DNA of 64,000 nt, taken from the NCBI GenBank assembly GCA_030549205.1, contig JAUKTV010000017.1, positions 372,001-436,000 of the forward strand. The letters run 5' to 3'. Below are positions 12,795-22,982 of this stretch, in pieces. This DNA is from Apiosordaria backusii (lineage: Eukaryota > Ascomycota > Sordariomycetes > Sordariales > Lasiosphaeriaceae). The notes below the pieces were generated by a model. The model was not told the origin of the DNA. It worked only from the letters and a program-made list of their open reading frames with translations, and did no database searches. Numbering within the stretch: position 1 is the first letter of the stretch; each line of letters starts with the position of its first letter. The translations under genes were made by a program, and so were the position numbers.

Positions 12795-13346
12795 ATGTCC
12801 AAAGTTCCCAGCCGCTCCAGTTCTCCCGCTCCTCGCACCGGCTCCCCTGCTCCCCGCCCTTCCTCGCGCACCGGTTCCCCCAGCACGGGCGCTCAGCGTG
12901 GAACCACTGCCAACGCCGGTGCCCGCCCTGCTTCTCCCGCCCGGCAGAGCACCATCACCACCGGCACGGCCTCCTCTGGCTTTGGTGACTACGGCCCGGG
13001 CGGTGTAGTTGGCTATGTCATCGCCCAAGGCTTCGATGGGCCTTCCGGTACCACCGCCACCGGTGGCAACAGCCGCCCCGGAAGCTCGAGCGGCCCCAGC
13101 GGTAAGGGCATCTCCAAGACTGACTTCAAAATGATGGATCAGTCGGCCAAATCATCCGCTGCTAAGAGAGCCCAGCTTGCCAGAGAGAGGGCGGAGAGGG
13201 AGGCGCGTGAGCGAGAAATCGAGGAGGAGAGGATCCGCAACGCCGCTGCTAATACAGACATTGAAATGCGTGGTCGCACTGCCAAGAACTCCCGCAACAA
13301 GTCCAAGGGCAAGAAAGACAATTCTTCGACTTCCCGCACTCGCTAA
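12795..13346 (+). CDS. Ser/Pro/Gly-rich hypothetical protein with charged C-terminus
   Basis: Intronless, 183 aa, not recognised. Residues 1-45 are built from imperfect Ser-Pro repeats around a TGSPAPRPSSRTGSP-like core, as in proline-directed kinase targets or disordered linkers. Residues 55-105 are Gly/Ser-rich with one short hydrophobic stretch, GGVVGYVIAQGF. Residues 115-160 form a strongly charged amphipathic helix rich in Arg, Glu and Ala, probably a coiled coil. The tail is basic (KSKGKKD). There is no signal peptide or membrane segment. The ATG context is good and codon third positions are C-rich, as in highly expressed fungal genes, which supports a real gene. Localisation is not evident; the basic tail could be a nuclear signal. 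Confidence 0.78.
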   Translation: MSKVPSRSSSPAPRTGSPAPRPSSRTGSPSTGAQRGTTANAGARPASPARQSTITTGTASSGFGDYGPGGVVGYVIAQGFDGPSGTTATGGNSRPGSSSGPSGKGISKTDFKMMDQSAKSSAAKRAQLARERAEREAREREIEEERIRNAAANTDIEMRGRTAKNSRNKSKGKKDNSSTSRTR

Positions 13347-13951
13347 AGGGCTCAAATGCGGTTCTTGGTGCGTAGTCGCATACTCTTGACGCACTTGATG
13401 TAGGAGGTTGGGGATATCGTTCCGTTCGCCTTGGCTTTTGTTTGGACGGCTCTTTGGTTTATAAATTGCGTTTTGGTTCGGGAGGATATATGGAGGCGTT
13501 CTGTCTTTGGTAGGGAGGTGTTCATGTCTGCCGGGCAGAGATAGGTTTAGAAGTCAATAGAAATGCTAGATTCCTTGCTGGGTAAGGCTCTACACACCAG
13601 TTCGGTATCATCATATTGCGGTATACAATGTGATTTGATGTGTCGTACGAAACGGGCTACCATTCCGAAAGTTTGTTGGGGCATGAGGTAGCCAAAGGGT
13701 TTGACGGAAAACGCGGTCTAAGACTAACAAATCTTAGTGGTGGATCTCTACAAGTCTGTTAGCATGATAGCACTAGTAACAGTGTGGCTGTGTGTCAGGA
13801 GGCAGTGCACCTACAACACTGAGCTGAAGCGGACTGGGCCACTTCGACAGACACAAAAAGGTACGGATCCGCACGACCGTCATTCCGTTCTAACACAGAG
13901 AATTATTGCTACGACAACTTTGCCCACCATCTGGCGTACGAACAGTCCATC
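13347..13951. other. Intergenic, no gene seen
   Basis: 3' region of the preceding gene, then the promoter of the tail-anchored protein gene. Only short open frames without features are present. Confidence 0.5.
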
Positions 13952-14323
13952 ATGGAACGCACAAGCCGACGACCTGCCCGTGCTTCCGGGCCAGACGAGC
14001 CCCAGTCAACCGATCTTGGCTCGACATTCACCGGGCCGAAGCACTCAACAAAGGTCCCCACAGCCGCCGAAGGTGATACCGACCGACAGCAGCGCCTCGA
14101 AGCCGAAGCAGCGGCCGAGCGGGTCCGCCAGGATATTGAGCGGATCCTTCAACGGGGCCCGCTATCGGAGAAGAAAGTGGAGGAGCTGTCGATCGCGTCA
14201 AAGGAATTTTATCGGCAGTCGATGGAAAGGAAGCGGAAGCGGCAACAGAAGGAGCTCGTAATATGTGGTGGAGTGTGTCTGGTGCTACTCATTGCATGGG
14301 CGTTGTGGAGGAATCTGTCATAA
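13952..14323 (+). CDS. Small tail-anchored membrane protein
   Basis: Intronless, 123 aa, not recognised as a named family. The N-terminal half is hydrophilic and probably disordered. Residues 45-98 form a charged helix or coiled coil (Gln/Arg/Glu/Ala-rich, then LSEKKVEELSIASKEFYRQSMERKRKRQQKE split by a short turn). Residues 102-119 are one hydrophobic helix (CGGVCLVLLIAWALW) right at the C-terminus, preceded by a basic cluster KRKRQQK. This is the topology of a tail-anchored, SNARE-like or ER/mitochondrial outer membrane protein with the bulk in the cytosol. It does not show a clear SNARE heptad core with a zero-layer Gln or Arg, so that identity is not claimed. It is convergent with the DUF3237 gene on its right. 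Confidence 0.75.
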   Translation: MERTSRRPARASGPDEPQSTDLGSTFTGPKHSTKVPTAAEGDTDRQQRLEAEAAAERVRQDIERILQRGPLSEKKVEELSIASKEFYRQSMERKRKRQQKELVICGGVCLVLLIAWALWRNLS

Positions 14324-14873
14324 TCAAAATCAGTGATTCGTGACAAGCACAAACAAATGATTCCAACCACGCTCCATTGATCAGGCAGGGCAGACACTAG
14401 CCAGTACTCGGCGTGAGCCGCGCCACGGCAGACAAGAATAATACTGTGAGCAAGACGACGCAGGTTTGAAGCAACCGAGGAAGCATTGTTGAAAGCATTG
14501 TAGTCGAAGAGTCCGGACAGCGAGGGAAGTTTGTAGTGATACAGAAATTCAATTAAGGTTATTACTGCCCTCACAAACTGTCACCCAGGAAGGGGAAGGG
14601 AGCATGAGCAGATTACCGTCCATGCCACCCAGGCACCTTCCTACCTTTTCACCTAGTGCCAACACTGATGCGCTTGCCTAGCAATTTCCAGCATGTACCA
14701 TACCCTACACCACCTAAGGTAGTTGGATTTCCCGCGGGCTCTTTTCCACATGTATGTAAAACCCCTGGAGGACTCTGTTCGCCATGCTTTCTGTACATGT
14801 AGGTAATCTTTCGGTCTTCCAAACATCGTCCATAATCCTAACAGCCAGATCAATCTTCAGCGCAGACACCCAT
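14324..14873. other. Convergent 3' interval
   Basis: The 550 bp between two convergent genes, expected to hold both 3' UTRs. No coding frame or structured RNA was recognised. Confidence 0.45.
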
Positions 14874-15476
14874 CTAGGCCCCGATCTACGACAATACCCG
14901 ACATCAGCATCTCCTCCACGTCCAGACTCGATCTCCACCGAACGAAGAGACAGACGAAATGGTACAGACTCACTTGCCAAACATCCAACCCAACCCCAAC
15001 CTCATTCGGTCCCCCGGTAGCATACCCAACAGCCGAGTTCAGCCACTCGTATTTCGGACTCGCGGTCTCGAATAGAATATGCACATGGGGCGCGTGTCCC
15101 TTTTCGAAGATGAGGATCGTGGCGTTGTCGTCCGTGTGCAGCGAGTAGAGGGCGTCTGGACTGAAGACACCCTGACGGGAAGTCAGCCCCCAGTTGAGGC
15201 CCTTCCCTACTTTTCCTGTTCATAATATAAGCGACAAGATCAATACCTCGGTTGGGCTGGGCTGGAAGTTTTACCGCTGATCTTGGGGCCCACTGCAGTC
15301 CCGCCCGAGATGGTCAAGAGATCCCTGGTGCCGTAGGGCACCGCGCCGATGGAGATGGGCTCTGCGAAGGTCAGGTTGACGCTGAAGAGGTAGGTTAGGG
15401 GTGGAGGGGCGGGATCAGCTGCCAGCGCGGTTCCCGCGAGGGCAGCGAGGAGAGACAACTTGGCGAGGGGGAACAT
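14874..15476 (-). CDS. Secreted DUF3237-family protein
   Basis: Predicted 151 aa from three exons on the minus strand: 15476-15275, 15215-14974 and 14885-14874. The introns are GT-AG of 59 and 88 nt. Residues 1-19 are a signal peptide (LSLLAALAGTALA), so the protein is probably secreted. The mature part follows the DUF3237 pattern: a first strand YLFSVNL, then GAVPYGTRDLLTISGGT, GPKISGKV, a central DALYSLHTDDNATI, and YEWLNSAVGYATGG near the end. The middle exon restores the expected link KISG-KVGKGLNW that the unspliced frame lacks. The last exon codes only for Ile-Gly-Ala-stop; reading past that donor instead would give a longer, non-conserved tail. DUF3237 is a small beta-barrel family without an assigned reaction. 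No operon-like partner is present. Confidence 0.82.
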
Positions 15477-16255
15477 TGTTATGCATAATACTCCGTTAAA
15501 CAAAGAGTCAGTTCCAATACAAGCTCGATGCCCAGACGCGAAGCGATTACGGCGATTTATACCTTCTCTTCTCAATATCCAGCGGTCAGCGCTACGAGCC
15601 GTCACCTCATCCCCTCCCGCGTTCGCACAACGCGATCCCTGACGGCTAATAACAAGAGGGGCTAAACTGGAACCACAACTCAGAACCATGCAGCACTTTG
15701 CTGTACTCTTTTGCCTGAAGCAACCAACATAAATATCCCAATTTGACTACAGCTTGCGCTACAGCGGAAAATCCCAGGAGTCCGAGGCGGTAGATTACCC
15801 CGAAATGAAATCGACCTGTTCCTGCATGCAATAAAGCAAGCGAAGCAGTTCCTACATACAGACGTGGAAATAGTGAGCCTGAACATTCTTCGGGATTTAG
15901 TACCAGCTCACAGTCAATCAAAAGAGAAGAAACTCCATGCGCAGAAGAAAACAAAACTCTTTAATTCCTCTTCCCCCTAAGGCACGAAAAAGGTCAAGAC
16001 TAATTTTTAAAAGTCAAGGACAGGAAGTCCCAGCTCCTATCCTTTGCAACCAGCCCCAGGCCAGATCACAACCACCCCATCCTTATGAATCCCTTGCCCG
16101 TGCAGTCCGAAAGGCGTAGACATGTCCCATGATAGCACCCAATCATCTTCCCCTGAAACCCCCCTCAATCAGGTACCACCCGTTCCATGCCTCTTACCCA
16201 TCCATGTCCCATGCAAGGTCCATATCACCACCCCTTTTGTGAAGTAAAGGGGGAT
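15477..16255. other. Intergenic, no gene seen
   Basis: Promoter region of the leftward DUF3237 gene and 3' region of the leftward DPBB gene. Only short featureless frames are present. Confidence 0.45.
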
Positions 16256-16719
16256 TTAGATCCAGTCCCAAGTACCCTGAATGCGGCCCCGGCCGAGGTC
16301 AGCCAGCTTCTGGAAGGCAGCCGGGCTGAGGTCGAGGCTGCCGGCTGAGCAGCCGGGGCAGCGGTCGACGACGGTGACCTCGACCGACTTGCTCTCGAAG
16401 CTGGCGCGGATGCGGCGGCCGCAGAGCGGGTTGTTGTTGGGGTTGCCGCCGGGGGTCTGGGGGTCGAAGACGGCGTAGCTGATGGCGGCGACGAGCTCAC
16501 TGTCTTGGTGGAGCTGGCCGCAGGCGCCGAGGCCGACGGAGGGGCCTGAGGTTTGTTAGTATGTAAATTGATGGTAAGGTCTTGTAGAATGAATTGGTTT
16601 GACGTACTGTAGTGAGTGAAGTCGCCAGAGGTGGCGACGACAGCATTGGCAGGGGCGGTCATGGCGGAGGTAGCAAAGATGGCGACGAGGCCGGTGGCGA
16701 TTGTGGTGAAGGAGACCAT
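16256..16719 (-). CDS. Secreted RlpA-like double-psi beta-barrel protein
   Basis: Predicted 133 aa from two exons on the minus strand, 16719-16608 and 16545-16256. The single 62-nt intron splits a Ser codon after GDFTHYS. Residues 1-25 are a signal peptide (TIATGLVAIFATSAMTAPANA). The mature part is a compact expansin/RlpA-type domain: FTHYS at the first strand, GACGQLHQDSELVAAIS, PLCGRRI, VEVTVVDRCPGC, then DLSPAAFQKLADLGRG ending in GTWDW. Four Cys are placed as in small fungal DPBB proteins (plant barwin/expansin-like), which are secreted and often bind cell-wall polymers. Without splicing the frame turns into a Ser/Ala/Pro-rich sequence that matches no family, which supports the intron. 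Enzymatic activity is not implied. Confidence 0.88.
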
Positions 16720-17512
16720 TTTGGCGGTTGTGAGGGAAGGTTGGTTTTGAGTGTGATGGTGGCTGGTTGTGAGGGTGTTTGAGAGATGTCAAAGAGTGAA
16801 GTGGTTGTTATTGTTGATGTTTGTGGTGAAGAAGAGAAGCGGCAGCCTAGGGGGAGGGAGAAGACTGCCTTTATAACTTTCCAGGAGAGGCCATCGGGGG
16901 AAGGTGAGAAGGGTCACGATGGGTCAGCTGGAGCGCAACGCTTTCGGCCCCCGCTTCTTGTGCGAAAGAGCAGGACCAGCACTTCGGGCGGCCAGGGAAA
17001 TAATTGCTCAACAAGTGAAATGAGCTCGCTCGAAGCAATCACGAGGTTCGTTTCAGGAGCGAATGGAGCCACACTATCTGCTGTGCCTGGTCCGATACTT
17101 CGGATGGGCGCGGGTCTTCAAGGCTGAAGCTCCCAGACTGTACGACAGCCTCAGCTTTGGGGGATCTTGTAATATCAACAGGCTCCGGTCACAAAGAATA
17201 AGAGCGTACAAGTATTATTAGTGGAATATCCACCCCCATCTAATCTCACAGCTCGTTTGTCATCGATGGCCATGCTGTGGTTTGGGAGGATCTAGGGCCG
17301 GCCACTTGATTTGTTGAGTTCTCCTTACGATAGCTGGCTAACCTCTAGCCGCCGGAGCAACGGCATGACTCGAAGAAAATCACTAGGTCACAAGTAAACT
17401 AAATGTGTGCCTTCCGATCGTGATCAAATTTCTCTTGACACATAGTTTCTTCAACGCCTGTCCACTGCCTTTGAAGGCATACACCCTATGTTTTAAGGCC
17501 TGTTGGGTAATC
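16720..17512. other. Intergenic with DPBB-gene promoter
   Basis: Promoter region of the leftward DPBB gene and the 3' region of the first 2EXR gene. Apart from one TATA-like element, no further feature was recognised. Confidence 0.45.
16870..16875 (-). promoter_or_regulatory. TATA box of the secreted DPBB gene
   Basis: TATAAA read on the minus strand, about 150 bp upstream of the ATG at 16719. The distance is plausible for a secreted-protein gene with a short 5' UTR. Confidence 0.4.
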
Positions 17513-19287
17513 TTAGAGGCCTAGAAATCTACGAGAAAATCTCCGCCGAATCCTCCTCTCCCTCTCTTCAATGGCTTCGTCATCTTCCTCAGGCTCCTTC
17601 TCGATCAAATCATCCCAAAACAACAGTCTTTCCTCCTCATCCTGGCCAGCACTTTGAGGCCTAGGCCTAGGCCTGTTCACCCACCCAGGTCTCACTCCTG
17701 TCCACGTGCAGAGCTCGTGAGTATCTACCATAACATCATTCGCCACAAGCCGGTTGACGAGATCATCATCGTCATCAATATACCCATCCAACATCTGACA
17801 CCATGTCCTCACCCCTTCCATCCTCTCGAATTCGACCACCTTCTCATCGTCGTCTGAGGTGTACCCCTCTTGCACTGACTCCGGGCGTTGGGCGGTCACC
17901 CTGTAGTACGAAGTCCAGCATTCTTCCCCCTTGCAAATGACGCGCTTGACAGGCTTCACCCCTGTGGTGAGCCAGATCTTTTTGTAGCAGCGTGGGCAGC
18001 CGTCCTTGAATTCGGCGGAGGAAGGGAGGATCGGGGAGTAGCAGTGTCTCTCCCGAAAGAAGTTTCCTTCTGCCACGGCGAGGATCTGGAGGAGGCGGCC
18101 TTGGGTGGCTTGCCGGAGGGGGAGGGTGGAGGGGGCTCTGTTTCTGGGAGTCTCGGGGGGGATTCGGGGACGGTGTTTGACGTGCGGCGTGGGACGACGT
18201 AGCGGGAGCGGGTTCGAGACAGGGACGAGTGGTTCAGCCGGTCAAAGATGGGGAGTGCTTCCACGTCAGCTGGGGTTGAGGGGATGCGGCCGCAGTTGAC
18301 GAAGTGGACTCGGGGGCCGATATCAGGGGTAAAGTCCCCAGAGTGGGAAAACTGACCGAGCCGTTGTGATCGTAGCTCTATTAATGGGCGGGGCTGGGAC
18401 AATAGCTTCATCATATGCCAGATTGCTGGGTTTCGACGGTAGGCGCGGGATGGATCGTTGCGGATAGTTTGCCGGCAGAAGCGCCCCATGTTTATAATGA
18501 AGCTGACAGTAGAACTCAAACGGTACCGCATGGGTATGTAATACCTGCCAGAAAGGGCGATACCGGGGGTGGAGTCGGTGTCGTCGGGGGGTTCCACGTA
18601 TATGTCTTTGGCGTTGCGGAGGTAAGTTTGTGCAATAGTTGCAAGAGAGAAGTCGAAACGCGGTTCCGAATAGTGGGGAGGGGGTATGGCGGACAGGGTG
18701 TAGTTCCCTTGACGACAGTATCTCTTTTTGAAGCTTCTGGCGCTCATGATGACGTTGCGGGCAAAGCTCATGTCGTCTGTGAGCTTGATCGACATGGGCG
18801 GATCGTAGCGACTCTTCCAGTCCCTGACGAGACGGAACAGGGTGTTCTCCTCGGGGATGATAAAGTCGAGCGATGGCCTCACAATCACATTGATGTCTCT
18901 TCCGAGAACCGGAATGCTGGCATACCGGTGGCCCCGAAGAGCTACATCTCGGGCCTCGTGGTTGACCTTCAGGAGAGGGCAACAGTCGACCTCAACCAAG
19001 TAAATGCTCGACGGAGTATGGAAGTCGAAGTCGATGTATGGTCTAATCCGGAGGTGTTCTTGCTTTGGACGCCCATCCCTCTCCTCCGAGTTGTCGATAC
19101 CCCAGACAACCCTCCACACAACAGCGGCATTGTCCTTGTAGGCCTCCATATAATGGCCCCAAATTTCGATGCGAATTTCGGCTGGCAGGGTTGGGAACAT
19201 AGGAAATGTGTTTTCTTTCCGGGTTTCCGCTTTTTCCTTGCCCTTTCGACGAAATGGAATGCAGTTGAACCAACTGTTGATTGACAT
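17513..19287 (-). CDS. 2EXR-domain protein A, interrupted by a -1 frame break
   Basis: Paralogue of the gene at 21045-22982 and in the same orientation. The N-terminal part matches the 2EXR signature (FPTLPAEIRIEIWGHYM), followed by LRIRPYI, CCPLLKVNHEARDVALRG, SIPVLGRDINVIV, DDMSFARNVIMS and CRQGNYTLSAIPP, each with a close counterpart in the paralogue. The 5' frame runs 19287 to about 18157. The 3' frame resumes as LPLRQATQGRLLQ and continues to 17513 with GNFFRERHCYSPILP, GCPRCYKKIWL and CWTSYY, again paralogue-like. The two frames differ by one base, and the C7 run at 18155-18161 (G7 on the plus strand) is where one extra C would join them. So this is either a sequencing deletion or a recent pseudogene. 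Product without the break would be about 590 aa. Function of 2EXR proteins is unknown. Start chosen at MSIN (19287); an in-frame ATG also exists at 19350. Confidence 0.8.
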
Positions 19288-20034
19288 TGTGATGGGCTTG
19301 ACAATTGAATGGCGGGACACCTGTGCACATTTACCAATGGTCAGAAACATAAAAAGTCGGAGATTTCAAGAAGACGTACTATTTCCAACGGGACTTTACG
19401 GGGCTGACCGCAAAAATCAAGAATCAATGATACGACCAGCTTCGGGGGAGGGGGTGGGTGCCGTTAATAATCCTGATTCTGAAGAAGGATCTGGAGGTCC
19501 GGTGTTCACCTGGAAGAAAGCGTCGTGGATTTAGGGAACCAGAGGCACCTAAAAAAAGTCGCTGAGAAGGTAGTTGAAAAAAGAGCGGCACTAGCAATCT
19601 TTACGCAGGTATCCTTTTGGTGCTCTAGGGCCCACTGTCCAGCCCTCAAACAAATTAAAATACAGAGGTCCTCTTCGCAACCTCCCTTCTTGTCTTTCAG
19701 GGCGTTTCTGTGAAGAACTGGAATCGTTGAATACAAATCCGCCTGCGTACACTGTCATCTATCCAAGCTCTGATAACACCTGCTACAAAATACACCGAGT
19801 GTACGTAAGGTAGTATGGGTTCACAGTGCAAGGTCAGGTAGTCAAGTAGTCATTATTAAATTTAAGGTATATAAGGGAGAAAAAGACGTTGTTTCTTCTA
19901 AACTAAGACTTGAAGCTTAATCGTAATTTATAATGTGTGTCGGTATGTCCAAACTATTGGCCTAGCAATACCCTCGCTTGCTGACGATGCTATATCGAAG
20001 CTTAGATAAAAATACAATCTCAGCTTCGCTCGGG

Positions 20035-20057
20035 CACGATGCTATTTATTGAGCACC
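20035..20057. repeat. Isolated copy of the 44-bp repeat, left border
   Basis: CACGATGCTATTTATTGAGC and the following CTC match the right-hand copies starting at 20630, 20674 and 20718 with few differences. A weaker further copy begins near 19983 (ACGATGCTATATCG). Confidence 0.7.
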
Positions 20058-20629
20058 TCGAACGCGCCTCCCTGTGCGTCGGGGGAGTCTGGCCGCGCCG
20101 GTTCGAGGCGTATACTTCTCCGGCAGATCAGCGTCAAGCCTGGCTCTCTTGATTCAAATAACGGTCTCAAGATCGCATCTTTGTGCCGTGAGGACCTGCT
20201 GTCTGCTGGCCTCAACGTACACTGCGAAATCCACAAGGCAATTGTCCAGAGTCTCAACGGGCCCGCGGTCTTCCGCCTCCTCCAGGGCCCGTTCGGCCCA
20301 GCGCCTCGCCGCCCGTTTGGCATGGCCTTCTGAGGAGACCACGGCCGACCCTCGGGTCAGTGGTCTTGACCGCGACGCTGAGGACGATGGTGATGATGAC
20401 GGCGACGGTTCTAAGATGCATGCCGAGGAGATTGTAAAGTCTTTTATGAGCAAGGCAGTAAATGCCGCAACGTTTGGGGAGGCCTGACCCCAGCTTCCGC
20501 GCCGCCAAAACCTATAACGAGAACACCAAGGAGTGGAAGGCCTTCTCACTAGGAGATCGACGGGGTCGCTGGCTATGAGCCGCCGGAACTAGTCGATGTG
20601 GGCTTGCGGGTGGGGGCGCTTCGTTTGGG

Positions 20630-20755
20630 CACGATGCCATTTATTGAGCACCTCAAATTCAGCTGGGCTTGCACACGATGCCTTTTGTTGAGAACCTCAA
20701 ATACAGCTTCGCCTGCGCACCATCCAGTTCATTAAAGCTCGGATAAAGTTTAGAA
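20630..20755. repeat. Three degenerate 44-bp tandem repeats, right border
   Basis: Units start at 20630, 20674 and 20718, exactly 44 bp apart, each beginning CAC-(G/C)-AT-(G/C)-C and continuing with a TTNNTTGAG-like core and ACCTCAAAT-(T/A)-CAGCT. The third unit is the most diverged. The units have changed by transitions and transversions, so they are not fresh duplications. Confidence 0.7.
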
Positions 20756-21044
20756 GAAAATAAAGCTAAGACGAAAATATCTAGGTAAAGTGAGGGGGCT
20801 GCTGAGGACAGAAGGGGGGCTCAGAAAATCATTTCTCAGGAACTGTTCAACACAAATTTGAAAAAACCTTCAGTCATACTTATATACCTGTACACATTAC
20901 CATACATACCTACCTAGGTAGCTGGAAGAAAGTCTACCTAACATACCCCCAAGTTTGCTCTCTTAGTCTGCAAGTACAATGAACGTCTTCGTCCTCCCCA
21001 TCTTATAGTATCGACATAACCATACCCTGCCACCCCTCACCCTC

Positions 21045-22982
21045 CTACGTAGCCTCTTGAATCGTCTTCTCCATCTCCAATATCTCCTCCTCACTCATCC
21101 CAGGGACCTTCTCGACCAAGTCATCCCAGAACATAAGCCTCTCCTCCTCTCCGTCACCACCCTCCACGCTGAACCTAGGCCTCTTTACCCAACCCTTCTT
21201 CATTACCCCCTGCCCTAGCCCATCACAGCCTGCTTCCACCTCAATCTCATTGTTAACAATCTTGCCAATCACCTCCTCATCCTCCATGTAACCATCCACA
21301 CTCTTCCACCACTGTCGCAACCCTTCCTTTCGTCCGTGCAAAACAACTCTCTCGTCATCCTCCGAGTTGTACCCGTCCTCCGTGTTGTTGATCACCTGCG
21401 GTCCTCTGTCGGTAACATCTTCATTCTCTTGCAGCTTGGCATCATCCACACCGAAAAAGTCCCAGTCATGACCGGTGTACGTGTAATACGACGTCCAACA
21501 GGTATTCTCCCGGCAGAAGGGGATGTAATCAGGCTTTCGACCGGTGATAAGCCATTGCTTCCTGTAGCAGCGGGGACAGCCACGGCTGATACTATTGCTC
21601 GGAGAGGCGACTGTGGCCTTTGAAATCCGATCTGACAGGCAAATAGACCGAACCGGAAGGATCGGCGTGTAGCAGTGCATTTCGCGGAAGAAATTCCCAT
21701 CTCCCGCAGCGACGACTTTGAGAAGGCGGCCTTGTGGACGGTCTCGGAGGGGAAGAGGAGAGGGCGCCTTGGGGGACAAGAAGGTGCGGAGGGGTGTAGA
21801 CGTTGACTTTCTGACGGGCTGGACGAGACGTGAGAATGTTTGTCGGAGATATAGCCGGTAGGGCGTTTTCTCGAGCTGATTCTCGCCTCGAGGGTTGTAC
21901 AGGGTAGTAGGCCCGCGCCAGGAGTTAACCAGGTAAATCGTTGGTCCAGAGTCCGGATCAAACACACCGTCCATGTAGGAGAACTGTCCTAGCCTTACTT
22001 CTCGTATCCTCAACGGCCCGGGGCTGCCAAGGGTGTGGTGAAGTTGAGAGATTAGGTTCCACGCCGCTGGGTTGCTTCGGTACGACGGGTCGGCGATCAC
22101 CTTTTGGCAGATGCGAACCAGCCGAGGGACGATAGATTGGTAGATGGGGCTGGTAATGTCGCGACCGAAGCAGTAAGGCAAGAAGCGAGTGCCTGAGAAG
22201 GGGAGCCCATCAGTGTGTAGCTGGATGCACATACGGCATTCGACAAATATCGTGTGTGCGTTGCGCAGATATGTCTGGGCTATGGTGGAGAGGGAGAACA
22301 ACATGCGGTCCTGGCCGAGGACATGGAGGTGGGGGGGTATCGCCGAAAGGGTGTAGTTGCCTTGGCGGCACATCTTGTAGACGACGTCGTCTTCATTCAT
22401 GATGATTCTTTGGGCGAAACTCATGTCCTCAGCAAGAGTGATGGAAACAATGGGCCCGTTCCGCTTTTGCCAATTCCGGATGAGGCTGAACAGGCTCTGT
22501 TCGTCGGGTAAGAAAATATCGTGCCGTTTGACTATCACGTTGATATCCCGTTCTATCACCGGAACGCTCGCATACCGACTACCACGTAGCGCCTGCTCGC
22601 GTGCCTCGTGGTTGACCTTTAGCAAGGGACAACAGTGATACTCGACGAGGTGCGTCTGAACATAATCAGGATCGAGAGCGATGTATGGCCGGATTCGCAG
22701 ATGTCTGTTTCCCACCTCCTCCATGAATTTCTCCTTGGCTTTCCCCTTGGGATCCGGCTTCGGCGTTGCCATGGACTTCGATGTCCCCTTAGGGCCACAA
22801 TCGTCGACACCCCAAATCAACTTCCAGGCCACTGGCGCGTTATCCTCGTACATTTTCAAGTAGTCAGACCAGATCTTGATCCGAATTTCGGCAGGGAGAA
22901 CTGGAAATATGTCGAATAAGTGCGGCTCAATTTCGCTCTCAACGTTGCGAACGGCGCCCGGCAGACCTTTGTTGGGAGACAT
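21045..22982 (-). CDS. 2EXR-domain protein B with C-terminal Cys cluster
   Basis: Intronless, 645 aa from the ATG at 22982 (an upstream in-frame TTG is not needed). Residues about 22-45 carry the 2EXR signature FPVLPAEIRIKIWSDY. The middle repeats the blocks seen in paralogue A: HLRIRPYI, CCPLLKVNHEAREQALRG, ERDINVIV, AEDMSFAQRIIM and CRQGNYTLSAIPP. The C-terminal third has GNFFREMHCYTPILP, then GCPRCYRKQWL and, about 20 residues on, a pair of Cys ending in CWTSYY. CPRC plus the later Cys pair would suit a zinc-binding ribbon. The last 100 residues are acidic. No signal peptide or membrane helix is present. 2EXR proteins are very abundant in filamentous ascomycetes and have no proven role. 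Intact, unlike paralogue A. Confidence 0.88.
   Translation of the reverse strand: MSPNKGLPGAVRNVESEIEPHLFDIFPVLPAEIRIKIWSDYLKMYEDNAPVAWKLIWGVDDCGPKGTSKSMATPKPDPKGKAKEKFMEEVGNRHLRIRPYIALDPDYVQTHLVEYHCCPLLKVNHEAREQALRGSRYASVPVIERDINVIVKRHDIFLPDEQSLFSLIRNWQKRNGPIVSITLAEDMSFAQRIIMNEDDVVYKMCRQGNYTLSAIPPHLHVLGQDRMLFSLSTIAQTYLRNAHTIFVECRMCIQLHTDGLPFSGTRFLPYCFGRDITSPIYQSIVPRLVRICQKVIADPSYRSNPAAWNLISQLHHTLGSPGPLRIREVRLGQFSYMDGVFDPDSGPTIYLVNSWRGPTTLYNPRGENQLEKTPYRLYLRQTFSRLVQPVRKSTSTPLRTFLSPKAPSPLPLRDRPQGRLLKVVAAGDGNFFREMHCYTPILPVRSICLSDRISKATVASPSNSISRGCPRCYRKQWLITGRKPDYIPFCRENTCWTSYYTYTGHDWDFFGVDDAKLQENEDVTDRGPQVINNTEDGYNSEDDERVVLHGRKEGLRQWWKSVDGYMEDEEVIGKIVNNEIEVEAGCDGLGQGVMKKGWVKRPRFSVEGGDGEEERLMFWDDLVEKVPGMSEEEILEMEKTIQEAT

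Larger units (their letters stand above)
19288..21044. other. Interval between the 2EXR paralogues with repeat-bordered segment
   Basis: Mildly A+T-rich on both sides (about 19.74-20.03 and 20.72-21.0 kb), with a G+C-rich core at about 20.05-20.60 kb bordered by copies of a degenerate 44-bp repeat. The core has open frames on both strands up to 137 codons but no recognised domain. It could be a relic of an inserted element or a degraded third copy; neither is shown. Confidence 0.5.

Noticed and set aside
20154..20549. Minus-strand frame of 131 codons in the repeat-bordered core
   Set aside because: Considered as a transposase relic, but no catalytic motif or recognisable domain is present.
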